Part shown: piece after piece, positions 22,101-32,456 of the stretch
Numbering within the stretch: position 1 is the first letter of the stretch
Layout: each line of letters starts with the position of its first letter
Assembly (NCBI GenBank): GCA_016648135.1
Contig: JADDOH010007986.1
Location: 1-64,000 of the forward strand
DNA from: Agrypnia vestita
Lineage: Eukaryota; Arthropoda; Insecta; Trichoptera; Phryganeidae
Length of the DNA: 64,000 nt
Direction of reading: 5' to 3'
Made by a program: the position numbers and the translations under genes
Notes under the pieces: model-generated
The model's database searches: none
Seen by the model: only the letters and a program-made list of their open reading frames with translations
What the model was told of the DNA's origin: nothing

Positions 22101-25100
22101 TACTTAAAACCTTACAACATACAGCGGCAGATAATATGATTATTGCGATATATTTCGAACTAAAATATCAATTGTGTATAATAGATATTATATGTTTTGT
22201 ATTCTTATGCTATACATTTTATTTCATAATGGAAGAATTTTCAAACGTTGGATAATTTTTATTTCGTTTAAATGTGTTTTCAGTGACAACCATCCGCTTA
22301 ATTTCATCATTGACACGCATTTTGCCGTCCAAATGCCGTGTGAATCAGAGTCGACATTCTACGAATACTCTCCGATCTGTTCTGCATAAATTAATAAAAT
22401 TAATGTATTCCAAGATCAACCAAGAAATTGGCTTGGCTGGTATTTCACCAAAAATCCAGTTGAGGTACCGATTTGGACGCTAAAATGTTCGATTCATACG
22501 AGTGATGAAGGCCTATTACAGATTTTGAGTTAATTTCTCCATCATTAAGGATTGTATTATTCTGTTCCCCGCAGCATTGTGCTTATTATCGACCTCCCCG
22601 GATTTCAACAATCCAAATATGATGCAAAGCATACCCAAGGTCTCTACTTATACTTCGTACGCTGAGGCCCTAACAATGCATGTGGAACGGAGATATGTGG
22701 AAGAAAATAATTGGAGCGTACTAAATATTTCCTACAAAACCATTTTGTCTTGTCTTTGATCAACTTACTACTGCAACTTTGTTTACAAATTATTATACAC
22801 ATTCTTGCATTTAATCTATAAACATAATGTTCGGAGTAAATAATTGTCATTTACCAAAATCACTGAAATATTAAAAATCCCGATGATATCAATTTTTTCA
22901 TTGTCTACTTAACGTTATTTAGTATCTATGAACACCCAAAAAGACAAAACACCTCTACGTGAGACATCTATAATATATCTTGAACAATAGTTTACATTTA
23001 AATATTAGAATAATTACCGTTTATGTACTTTAATAAAGCATTATAATACTCATAAACATGGAACATGGAACATGAAAGAAACTTTGCAGATCTAACTGTT
23101 AAAATATTACATATTTAAAAATATTAATATCACCGAATGATGATTATATTTGTAATTAATTATTATTAAGGTAGAAACTATAACAAAGCAATAAATTGAA
23201 ATTATATATGAATATGTATAAAATATATATAGACACAACATAGAACTTGTATAAAGAATAAGGATATGTATGTACACATTCGTTAGACTAAGGAATATTT
23301 TAAGTATATATAAATATTATTGAAAAAGTGTTCTACGCCCTTGTTAACTCTCTGCTCATCATACGGCGTTATCGGATGGGGAGGTACTTGTAAAAAATCT
23401 TAACTCGGTTAAAATATCACAAAGGAACATTTTTAAAAGTAATACTGAACAAGAAATCCACCTTTCCAATAAAATATCTTTTCAAATTGTCTTCAGTACC
23501 TAACGTGGATGATATTTTCAAGCAAGTTTCCATATTGAAAATATGTAAAGAAAAAATCTTACAGAAAACCATTACAGAAATACATTAAACTTATGAGAAA
23601 TGGAAACCAAATCATAACGTCGAAATTTAAAATAACCCAAAATCAAAACCACTATATTTATAAAGCCATTAGCTATTCCAATGATCTTCCTATCGAGATA
23701 CGCCGCATCAATAATCTTTCAGAACAAATTTAAAAAATTAAAACCTTCTTGAAATCTAACATAAACTCATAAATCGTTTAAATTTACAGCTTTTTCAAAA
23801 TACTTCAACATTTCGTTATCAAATTACCTTTTATTACCACCCGTATTATTAAATGATTAACAAATATGTACCTATATACAAAATAAGAACTGAGGCTCCC
23901 TTATTAGACCCAAGAGCTTCTCTTCACTGATGAAGTCTATATAACAAAGTCTAAAATGACAATTTAATATGTAAATATATACGATTTATATTTGTACTTT
24001 ATATTTAATTAAATTAAAAATATATACATGTATATATGTACGTATAGAATGCATGAATGGATAGAAAAAAACAAGCAGTGGTTAAAAGTAGTACGGAGTA
24101 CAAATATCACATAACAATAAATGTTAGACTTGAGACGATAATAAAAGTATACTTATGGTGTCTATTTCGTATGTCTTTAAAGTCCATTAAGGCATTTCAG
24201 TTACATTTTTTTAATATCAAATTGCCAACTTTATTTTATGATAAGATACAAATCACAAAATATTATTTTTCTTGATTTTCATCAATAGAATCAATGCAAT
24301 CTACCTATAAGATTTAACCATAAAAATTTGAATGCATTGTTCCTAAACAACTTCGTCTTTACAATCACGTCTTTCATGTTTCTATACAAATAAATAAGTA
24401 GTGCATTCTTTAAAGTTGAGATTGAATACGAGATATATGGTTATTAGAACGAGTGAATGAGTTTGTGTATTTGGGAAGTATGTTTAGTAGAGACGGCAAG
24501 GCTGAGAACGATATCGAAAGGAGAGTGACTGCGGGTAACAAAGTAAATGGTACTCTGAACGCAATTGAGTAGCTTGTTGGTCTTGTCGTTAGGTTAGGTT
24601 AGGTTTTACTCTTGCATCGTGATCCAAAGGTCGCGGGTTCGAACCTCACTCCAGACCAGCAAATTAGTCCTATTTTCATAGCACAAGCGTTTAGCGTAGT
24701 TTGAAAATAGTAAGAATATTGATGTGACACGTATTCCGTGTTCGCATCTCTATTTTATAAAAAAAGAAAATTAGGACCAATAAGAACCTGTCAAAGGAAG
24801 CAAGGCTGGCGGTTCTAGTGCCAACTTTTATATATGGAAGTGAAGCCTAGAAAATTGGCAAAAAAGGAATGAAAGTAGACTGAATTCGGTAGAAAAGCGA
24901 TCACAATGGCGCTTGTGTAGAAAATGAGTGAGTGAATGAGATGCTGTCTGTAGTGTTATAGATAGGATAGAAGGAGTGCTTAGATGGTTTGTGTATATAA
25001 TATAATATATAGTGCAATTGTTGAAGGTAACAGAAATAGAGGGCGTCCGCAAAAGACCTGGCATGATCAGATTCTACAAGTATTGGAAGATAACACTGTT

Positions 25101-25930
25101 AAAAGCCTCAATAACCGTAGAGCATGCATGAGAAGAAGTATGAATGTAGCCGAAGCAAAAGTACTATACCAAGATAGAGGAATATGGCATTCTAGCCTCT
25201 TTGCCTACCCCTGCAGAGAAACGGTGTTAGTTAGTTAATTAAGAGTTTAATACACGGTTGAACTTAATTCAGATAAAATATTATAAAAATAAACTTCTAA
25301 GAAAGCATCGCATTTTTTTTAATTCCAAAAAAATACATACACCAAAGAAAATGCGTAGGTACCTGTACTTGTAGGACCCATCCACATTGATTTCATTGGA
25401 GTAGTCGAGTATGGGCACAAACGGGGCGTTGTAGGCAGCAGCATTCGCAAAGGGGGCGACAGGGGGCGTGTACGGGGAGCTGAAGGGTCCGGCCCGGGGT
25501 AGAAAGGGGGCGGGCGGCTGGGCGGAAGCGATCGCCGACAGAAGGGCCAACGTGCATAGAATCTGTGAATTTTATTTTAGAACATTATACCTATATTCGT
25601 AAAGTCTTCATTAAAAATAACCGGTAAATAATAAATAAAATAATATGCTTAAAGAAAATTTAAAAAACCAAATTAGATCTCGGCTATTACATTGCATTTT
25701 AATGGTCAGAAATAGTGTTAATTAATAATATGTTAATTATTTTTTATTTGCGAAAATGTATTTAATTTTCAAAAAACTCCAACTTCTATGGATTTTATAC
25801 ATACAATAATTTATTTTCAAAAGGTCATGGATGAGACAATTATGAATATGAAAATCTTTATATATATTTAACAGTAGAGATTTTTTTTTACTTTGCATAT
25901 ATAATATCAAATACAAACCGTTTTCAGCAT
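16199..25930 (-). CDS. RR-1 cuticular protein, chitin-binding type 4, five exons
   Basis: Predicted secreted structural protein of the exoskeleton, 181 codons. The exons, read on the minus strand, are 25930-25919, 25562-25363, 21755-21665, 16652-16577 and 16365-16199, with stop TGA at 16201-16199. All introns are GT-AG and the phases close (0, 2, 0, 1). Residues 1-18 form a signal peptide ([18 protein letters not shown]). Residues 19-60 are rich in Pro and Ala. The Rebers-Riddiford core follows: VDGSYKYS near 64-71, [11 protein letters not shown] in exon 3, then [10 protein letters not shown] and YIADENGFQP at 105-130. The ADENGF form fits the RR-1 class, usually linked to soft cuticle; that class assignment is family knowledge. 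The tail is rich in Pro and Asn. The 12-nt first exon was chosen because it completes the signal peptide and lies about 90 nt below a TATA/CAGT promoter; its donor (CG then GTTTGT) is weak. Introns 2 and 3 are 3.6 and 5.0 kb. The exact family member is not assigned. Confidence 0.88.
16860..17205. repeat. Foldback element in intron 3 of cuticle gene 1
   Basis: The left part (about 16922-17025, with AAGTGGATGGAAATCTCTTA and TGAGCTGGCTTAAGTGATCA) is the imperfect inverse of 17086-17200. The right arm also matches the start of the window (20-150), so it is a dispersed family. Confidence 0.7.
17955..18255 (-). mobile_element. tRNA-derived SINE, nearly full length
   Basis: On the minus strand it starts TTGAGTAGCTTGATGGTCTT with a box A-like segment (TTGCGGTTAGGACTCTCG) and box B GGTCGCGGGTTTGAAC. 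A body follows with CCAGACCAG twice, then a tail with TCCTATTTTCATAGC and TATTGATGCGACACG. The copy at 24.57 kb shares head and tail but lacks the middle. A pol III promoter of tRNA type is the family hallmark. Confidence 0.75.
18645..19575 (-). pseudogene. LINE (non-LTR retrotransposon) reverse transcriptase, 5'-truncated
   Basis: Longest LINE piece here. On the minus strand the frame 19552-18704 starts inside the reverse transcriptase: the catalytic YADD box is seen in [20 protein letters not shown] near residue 24. It continues with [50 protein letters not shown] and [16 protein letters not shown], the usual C-terminal order. A frameshift near 18750 moves the true ending to the frame at 18864-18652 ([20 protein letters not shown] then SAYPCRE). 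A stop lies just upstream of 19552, so the endonuclease half is missing. The tail continues into TAGTTAGTTG. Clade is uncertain. It lies in intron 3 of cuticle gene 1, same strand. Confidence 0.85.
19983..20072 (-). repeat. Second tRNA-derived SINE family, copy 1
   Basis: On the minus strand GGCCGTAGCTACATGCGTAG leads to GGCCAAGGGTTCAAGCCCC, a box B-like core. A related copy is at 45890-46055 on the plus strand; both are joined to a tail with GACAGACGGAC-type sequence. Confidence 0.55.
20201..20235 (+). promoter_or_regulatory. Promoter-like TATA and initiator pair inside intron 3
   Basis: TATAAAAG at 20201 and CCAGTAAC with its CAG adenine at 20230, 29 nt apart, on the strand opposite to cuticle gene 1. 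No gene could be built downstream. Confidence 0.25.
21764..23329. other. Intron 2 of cuticle gene 1, proximal part, nothing recognised
   Basis: AT-rich intron without a recognisable repeat by eye. Confidence 0.35.
23330..23785 (+). pseudogene. LINE fragment, end of reverse transcriptase
   Basis: Reads [10 protein letters not shown] and, one frame over, [12 protein letters not shown], then [20 protein letters not shown]. The YGxxxWGG box lies after the polymerase core in several insect LINEs. Many stops and shifts. It lies in intron 2 of cuticle gene 1, on the opposite strand. Confidence 0.65.
24430..25240 (+). pseudogene. LINE 3' fragment interrupted by a SINE
   Basis: Same family as 18.6-19.6 kb: GGCAAGGCTGAGAACGATAT and GAAAGGAGAGTGACTGCGGG match closely up to GCAATT at 24566, resume after 24770 at AATAAGAACCTGTCAAAGGA, and run to the family 3' end (CTGCAGAGAAACGGTGTTAG). 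The coding tail [14 protein letters not shown] then [20 protein letters not shown] is visible at 25050-25170. A deletion near 24930-24980 and stops make it dead. Confidence 0.8.
24567..24772 (+). mobile_element. tRNA-derived SINE nested in a LINE
   Basis: Starts GAGTAGCTTGTTGGTCTTGT, box B GGTCGCGGGTTCGAAC, then CACTCCAGACCAGCAAATTA and TTGATGTGACACGT, ending in an A-rich tail (ATAAAAAAAGAAAATTA). Only AATT can be seen on both sides as a possible target duplication. The box A region has become GTTAGGTTAGGTTAGG, and the middle found in the 18 kb copy is missing. Confidence 0.75.
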
Positions 25931-26014
25931 ATTGAAATGATTTTGCAGATATTACAACTGTATTCCGAAGAAAACAAAGAGATAATATGGTTCCTAGAAT
26001 CTGATGGATAAACA

Positions 26015-26052
26015 CACACTGCCGTTTTCCGAAGACGGCCTGGCTTATATAA
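26015..26052 (-). promoter_or_regulatory. Core promoter of cuticle gene 1 (TATA box and initiator)
   Basis: On the minus strand TATATAAG runs from 26051 to 26044, and CAGT follows with its A at 26020, 31 nt from the first T of the TATA box. This is the usual arthropod TATA-to-initiator spacing. The 5' untranslated part would be about 90 nt, ending at the ATG at 25930. Confidence 0.65.
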
Positions 26053-26862
26053 GTCTTCCGACTAATTTTTATCTTAGGTATCACCAGCGAGATAGACATA
26101 ATGTGCTCCACACACGGGGGAACCAGTAATCACCCGCAACAAGGATGCGACGGTACCTCCCCTTCCCCTCCAATGGGATAATTGCAGAATTACCGCCCAA
26201 ATATCGTCAGAATTGCTTCAAATAAGAAATGCATCGAGTGCACGAGCTGTGGAACGCTATTTTCCGATATTGCTGCATACACGAAATCTTTCATAATGTT
26301 AGTACAATGCATCATTCATAATTGTTTACATGCAAAATCATTGTTCCACATTTGAGGAAATCTTGTAAGGACATCATTTATTTTAAATTTGTACGTATAC
26401 TTAATACTATTTAAATTCTAACCTAACTGGTCTCAGCCCATGCTGAAGAGAATATTTCACGTTGTTAAGTGATAATCAGCAAATAAAAACAAAGAAAAAT
26501 AGAGCGAATTTATGAACATAATTATAAGCATGAAAATGTATTTATTTATATGTCAAAAGTTTAAACTAGATGCTGATATTTATGATCAAACAACATCAAA
26601 TGTACCGGAAAAATATGTTAGAATAAAGTCCTATAGCGTTCGTATTTGATACGAATTAACGCTACGATAACGTATTCAGTTTTGTTTGAATCAGCCGTAA
26701 TTTTCACTACGCAAGTGATACAAACTAAGCTTACTTGTATATGCTAGAATTCGTGATTTTACTAATAGACTTCCTTAATGTCACCGTACTTTTCGATAGG
26801 CTTCCACGTATTCAAAGAGGATAAAATCAAATTTTATCAGTTTCCGGCCAACTTTCCGACAT

Positions 26863-26985
26863 TGCCCAACAGCCGATTGCCCGACAGCCAATTGCCCGAC
26901 AGCCGATTGCCCGACAGCCGATTGCCCGACAGTCGATTGCCCGACGAGCCTACTTCCCTGCAGTCGAATTCCCGACAAGCCAACA
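26863..26985 (+). repeat. 15-bp tandem repeat
   Basis: About six units of CCCGACAGCCGATTG, with decayed units on both sides (CCCAACAGCCGATTG; CCCGACAAGCC). Because 15 is a multiple of three the frames stay open, but no gene is implied. Confidence 0.85.
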
Positions 26986-27374
26986 TCCAGAAATATTATT
27001 TATTTCAATTATGAGATATATTTAAATTTGCTACCAAAAACGTGGATAAGTTCTTCAGCTGCAAACATCTTCATCTGTTAACATCAAATTGATTAATTTA
27101 AAATAGAATTTGGAAGCACAATTTTTCCTCGGTCCCTACTTCTAGATCATTCTTATCATACTTTTCTTAGAAATTATTTTGAATATTCTGATTTTTTATA
27201 AAAAAAAATCTCAAAATACGATTTTACATAGATCGATTTTATGTTTTCAACAGAAAAAAATTCATTTAAAATTATTTTCCCATAACTGTAGGTACATAAA
27301 TAGAAGTCTTAGAATGCCATTTAAATTGATTTCTCGAAATGCTTTGATAGAAATTATTTTAACTCCTTTAATCC

Positions 27375-27575
27375 AAGTTATTTGATCTGGGTATCCAGAG
27401 ATCTTTTAAGATGGCTAAAATCCTTTATCTCCTGTCACAGGCTGCAAGCGGTCATTGTTAGGGGTTCTACGTCTGAATATCATCCTATACCATCTGAAGT
27501 TCCTCTAGGTAGTCACCTGGGGCCCTTTCTCTTTGTGATTTTTAATAATGATATTCATGCCCACCTAAGGCATTA
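27375..27575 (+). pseudogene. LINE reverse-transcriptase fragment, central block
   Basis: The frame reads DLLRWLKSFISCHRLQAVIV then PSEVPLGSHLGPFLFVIFNN. It corresponds to the GVPQGSxLGPLLF block of non-LTR reverse transcriptases, with P-L-G in place of P-Q-G. Cut on both sides. Confidence 0.75.
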
Positions 27576-27597
27576 GGGAATTATAATTTTCAAACGT

Positions 27598-27637
27598 AAA
27601 AACAAAAAAAAAAAAAACAAAAAAAAAAAAAACAAAT
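27598..27637 (+). repeat. A-rich tract
   Basis: Three runs of A separated by single C, at the end of the LINE fragment. Confidence 0.8.
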
Positions 27638-27937
27638 TAGAAATTTCCAAGATTACCTGAGAGTGTCCCTCTCATCATCAGGTTGAGTTGAAACTATAGC
27701 AGTAATTAATAACTCATATTGTGTGTGTATTACAAAGTTAAAATAAAGCATATATTAAATTATAATGTTGCACCACGAAGTATCTGCCAAATCTTTCAAT
27801 GATTAAAAAAAGATTCCCGAATAACTTGCCTCTCTAACAAATAAATAGAGATGCATGTTACCTAAATCTCTTAGATTCGCACTAGAAAACTTCTCGCTTG
27901 TCGGTAGGTATTTTATTGATTTACTAACGCTGTAATC

Positions 27938-27977
27938 AAACACGCATCCTGACCACACTGTGTCAGGATGCGTGTTT
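27938..27977. repeat. Perfect 16-bp hairpin
   Basis: AAACACGCATCCTGAC and its exact inverse with an 8-nt loop. Confidence 0.8.
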
Positions 27978-28119
27978 GTGTCTGTGTCTGTGAACTGTCA
28001 CGCTGTCACTATAACGAAAAACGATGCGCAGTAGCCGGTCGATCCGTTTTTATAGGTAATGTCGTTTACTCGGTGTTTCCAGAATTTATGAGAATTGCCC
28101 AGGCTATTCCAGATTCGTA

Positions 28120-28810
28120 TGGACTGTCCTAGAACCTTCTGGTATCTGTATTTGTGTGAAAGGTTCTAAAAAAAACTTTGGGTATTAAATTTACTGTTAA
28201 AAACGCAATTGCAAATTTATGGATTATTCCAGTAAAAGGTATCGTCACGAGATGTGAGAAGCAAAATACATTGCACGTAATCGAAGATTTTATACATTTT
28301 ACACATTGTATTCTAAATTGGAAATCGCTAGAAGAGTCTGTGTTAGTCCACTGGATTCTGGTAGTATCGCGACACGCTCGGCCCTCTATAAATACTGGGG
28401 GGCATCGTACTGTGCAATTAGAGTTGTTGTGACATTCCTGCAATTACACAGATAAAAGTGAAACCGTAAAGCGGCGATTCAGTATGGATGCAGTGCGACC
28501 AGCGACAGTAAATTACGAGAGTATCTGCAATACAATAGTAAATAGAGTTATAGTCGAATGCAAGTTAACACCATAGAAAACTAAACCACAAATAAGTAAT
28601 AGACGAGAATAAAGCGATGCAGTGAGTACACTACGTGCGAATCAACACGAATAAGTGCGAACTTTTGTGGAATATTCTAGTGTTTATTATTAGAGTGAAT
28701 TTTAAATGGTGCTCCAATTAAATTTGTGTCCAGTGACTTTGTAACAAATAAAAGTTTGTCCAGTAACAAATAAAAGTTTTCATGGTTTTGTTGTTTCAAT
28801 TGCCTTCCAG
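28120..28810 (+). mobile_element. Possible solo LTR
   Basis: A 0.7-kb block unlike its surroundings: TATAAATA at 28387, a start-like TGCAATTAG about 30 nt on, then AATAAA at 28611 and AATAAAAG at 28747 and 28769. This promoter-then-polyA order fits the U3-R-U5 layout of a retrotransposon LTR. No coding region, primer-binding site or target duplication was identified, so it could instead be the first exon of an unknown gene. Confidence 0.3.
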
Positions 28811-28861
28811 AGTCACTATTTCATGATAGTAGTATCGTATAAAGTTCATTATTCTCTCTTC

Positions 28862-29062
28862 TTCTTCTTCATGTGCCCTGTCGGGTCCCCCCGACGTCGG
28901 CGATCATCTGGGATAAAGTTTCCTTGTCCAGGGCAGTGCGGAACAGCTCTTCCACGCTTCTTATCCCGGTCCACTCTCGGATGTTTCGAAGCCAGGAATG
29001 CCGTCTCCTTCCGACCCCTCTGCGACCCTCAATCTTCCCCATCATGACGAGCTGAAGGATGG
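28862..29062 (-). pseudogene. LINE C-terminal fragment (RTE-like tail)
   Basis: One open frame on the minus strand reads LQLVMMGKIEGRRGVGRRRH then SWLRNIREWTGIRSVEELFR, ALDKETLSQMIADVGGT and a stop, followed by (GAA)n. The GKIEGxRGxGRRRxSWLxNIRxW motif is common at the end of insect LINE polyproteins. Well preserved but only the tail. Confidence 0.8.
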
Positions 29063-30540
29063 AGTATTATATTATTATTATTATTATTAATATTTAATGT
29101 ATAAAGTGCAATGATAGTAATTATTCAAAATATTTTTTGTCGATATACCTACTTGTCAAAAATTGTGGCAAAATTTAAAAAGGAAAGTAACTAATTTCGG
29201 GTAGCCTGCAGTATCGATCTCATTCTTTCCATAAGAATCATCTATTTACCTGGGCGTGTACGCAGTTAGTTTGATCTTGACACTTAAATCGTATTTCTTT
29301 ATAACCGCATTATAAAAGGAACATAAAACACATAGTATTATGATGCCACGAAAAGTGACACGGTCTAGTGAATAAAAAAGGATATAACAAGTGTAAGTAT
29401 TTATTAAATCGGTATGGGGCAATATTAGTTTCGCTCTTAACCCATGAAAATGAATGACCTCACCTAACCTAGTTTAATCTAGAAAAAACAATGGGGATAT
29501 TCAATCATACAGACAGATTGTGAAGGTATTTTAAGAAAATATGTTTGGCGATTGAATTCCCTTATTCGGACATATTATCTTATCGTCTCTGTTTTGGTAC
29601 TCAAACACAGAGTAAATAAATAGGTCCGTGCTAAACCCTAAAAGTAAATTTAAACTTAGGTTATCAATCAACAGGTAAGCAATATGTGAGAATACTTCTT
29701 ACATATCTACTCTATTTATGTCATGTTTTCGACCTTTGAAATATTTTTTTCAACATGAAGTGGAATATTATTACTCTATATTGTCTTCATTGAATTAATA
29801 TTTATTATTTTATTTTTCTTCTATAATTTATTATATTGCCTATTGAATAAATTATATAAAATTACTATTTTGAAAGTTAATTTCATTGATATATATTGTA
29901 TAAAATTATTATTTAATTTCTAATTTCATCGAATTACTGTCATTGTTTTATTGCCTCTTTTAATTCTACACTTATATTATTCTTGATTATGTTTCTGAAT
30001 AATTTATATTCACATTTGTATTTTTATATATATATTATTTCTATTTTCTATTGTTAATTAACTTGTACAAATTATAAAGTAAAATTATTTATATATATGT
30101 AAATAAATAAATAAGTAAATAAATATTGTACGTCCACGCCCATGCTTGTTATACTTGTTATAGTCCAACATATACATTTTGTATATGCTGGACTAGAGAA
30201 ATTAAGCAGCATATTAAAACTAACGATGCCAGAAGCTTGGAGGATATAAAAAACAGAAATAAATTAAAAAAGCTTTAATCTTCAAATTACAAATAAACAG
30301 ATAGACCAACAGACTTCATTAAATCCTATATCTGGAGCATAGTACTGACAGGAACTGGTTGGAAATATTCGATATGTGATACTGAAGGTATCACATATAT
30401 TACAGTTCTTCTAAGGAGGGAGCAAGTAAAGTGGTTATGAAAAACATTGCACCGATAAGAAGAACTCTCAAAAGTGAAATTAAGAAAAAGTTTAATGTCG
30501 AATGTTGAAGTGAATAAGGTCACTAATAGGGATAAATAAA
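29063..30540. other. Intergenic stretch, AT-rich
   Basis: (ATT)n at 29068-29090 and an imperfect 15-bp hairpin at 30161-30193 (AGTCCAACATATACA and its inverse). Nothing else supported. Confidence 0.5.
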
Positions 30541-30544
30541 GCCT

Positions 30545-30755
30545 CCTCCAACTAATATTCCAGGGTAAGATAGAAGGAAGGAGTTGGTAGAAGCCAAATG
30601 TCCTGTTTGCGCAACATCAGAGAGAGTGAACCGGAAAGAGACAGGTGGAGGATAGTTCCGGGCAACGCAGGACAGAGGTTTTCGCACAAGTGATCGCCAA
30701 CGTTGAGGGAACCTGACAAGGCAAAAAAAGAAGAAGAAGAAGAATATGAGAATAC
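30545..30755 (+). pseudogene. Second copy of the RTE-like LINE tail
   Basis: Broken frames give GKIEGRSW, then SQMSCLRNIRESE, EVFAQVIANVEGT and a stop, then (GAA)n. Same family and same 3' end type as 28862-29062 but much more decayed and in the opposite direction. Confidence 0.65.
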
Positions 30756-32346
30756 GTTCGCTGGACTTCTGTAATTTAGATGTCAGGATATCGTATATAC
30801 TCTGGACTTAAGTAGTCGAGAGGCAATGAGCGCATCGTACAGACACTGGAGTTTGGACAAGTGTGCTGGGACTTAAACGATTTCAAAATCTCTTATTGCA
30901 ACTCGTCGGAAAGCGATCCAATCGCGATCATTTGAGGATTCATGACCTGCATAAGAGCAGACTTCGAAGAGGAAACGCAGTCGAGACAGGTTAAAGCATT
31001 ATACGTCAGATCGTGAAAAATATTTCTTAAACGATCTGCCAACATTTTGAAATAAGGTACGGGCTGGAAAACCAGAATTAGGTATATGTATTTCCCATGA
31101 AGGCTGCAGCGACAGCGAAGATGATGTCTGGATATTTTAATTGCGACTGAACAATCATCTCTTCTAATTGGCATTCAGTAATGTTTAAATATTTTCTGTT
31201 GAAATGTTTATAAAGAGAACATGGGTTATTTAAAGTCAGACATCTCAAGTCCTCACCTGCAGAAGACGTGCGCCATTCGAGTAAATATTATTATTATATT
31301 CGTCACTAATCCAGTTTATTTTAAAGTGAAGTATTAAAATATTTAAGATTCCATTTTTAATGTTTGTCAAACTTAAGTTTGTGATTCAACATTTCAAAAC
31401 AATTGTTCCCGATGTTTTTGTCTCTGGATGCCAAATAATTTCGAAGCGAGCAGATATTTTATACGTTTTCAATGATTTTTTATGTCGCTGTTTTCTGGTA
31501 TTTGCAAATAAAACGAATTTTTATCACTTTACATAGTTAAAAATGGTCACATGTACAAAACACGATTTTTCATTTTTAAGAATTTATAAGATATTAATTT
31601 CTTAATTTTTTAGGTTAAATTTTTTTATAACTGAAATACATAAATGACGTTAAGTATTGATACCAATATAAAATGATAAATGTATCTTTACAGGGAGTGA
31701 AATCGAATAATATATATTTTTAGCTTTCGACGGTTATATGTGTTAGTAAATATCATCATTAAAAATAGTTTTGTTGACACAATATGATTAAAGATTAATG
31801 CAGACTATTCTTAAAAAAATTTCCCTCTCAAATTGGCTTGAAAATGAATCACAACAAAACCTAAGAGTGCCTTAAATCTAAATTCAATTATGACAGGAAG
31901 AGTACAGAAGAATGTTTAAGAATATTTTTATACCTAGAAAAAATTGGGAGGAGGAAAATGGAAATCTTAGCTGAATTCTTAGGAACAAGGTAATTCGTTG
32001 ACATCTCCTGACGTACGTGTATGATCTTCTTATACGTCGTATGGATTACAGAAACTAATAATTTTATAGCAGATTGTATCAAAACGGAATGCTACACAAG
32101 CAAACAGTGCTGGGTATCTCATCGAAAGACAAAAAAAAACAAAGGATGCAAGCGATAACAAACTGTAAATAAGTACATTTGGTGTTCCATTCTAGTTGTC
32201 AAATTTTGATGCTAAAAGTTCAGATTCTGAATATTCAGAAACTCGATATAATCATAACATCATTCATTTTTTATGTATTGAATAAAACATACTAATAATT
32301 AAAATGTGAACATCAGAATAGAAATGTTCTATGGTTTTACGGCCCC
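30756..32346. other. Intergenic stretch, nothing recognised
   Basis: A 93-codon frame at 31174-30893 on the minus strand has no motif or splice support. Confidence 0.35.
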
Positions 32347-32456
32347 TCAGAATCTTTTGGTTTGTATCTTTTGGGGTATTATTCTGTGTTTAACGACCTT
32401 TCTGGCCTAAAACACGGAATAATACCCCAGAAGCTACAAACCAGAAGAACAGAATA
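32347..32456. mobile_element. MITE-like inverted-repeat element, copy 2
   Basis: CTTTTGGGGTATTATTCTGTGTTT and its near inverse flank a 20-bp centre with ACGACCTTTC. The GGGGTATTAT core and the ACGACCTTTC centre are shared with copy 1 at 2611-2812. This copy is half as long. Confidence 0.65.

Noticed and set aside
24585..24610. TTAGG units as a telomere
   Set aside because: Only three units inside a SINE, with LINE sequence on both sides.
25281..25550. Single-exon 89-codon protein on the minus strand
   Set aside because: It reads through the donor at 25363 into an intron; the exon belongs to cuticle gene 1.
26778..27014. Plus-strand protein with PDSRL repeats
   Set aside because: The 15-bp minisatellite keeps frames open on both strands; no splice sites, signal or family.
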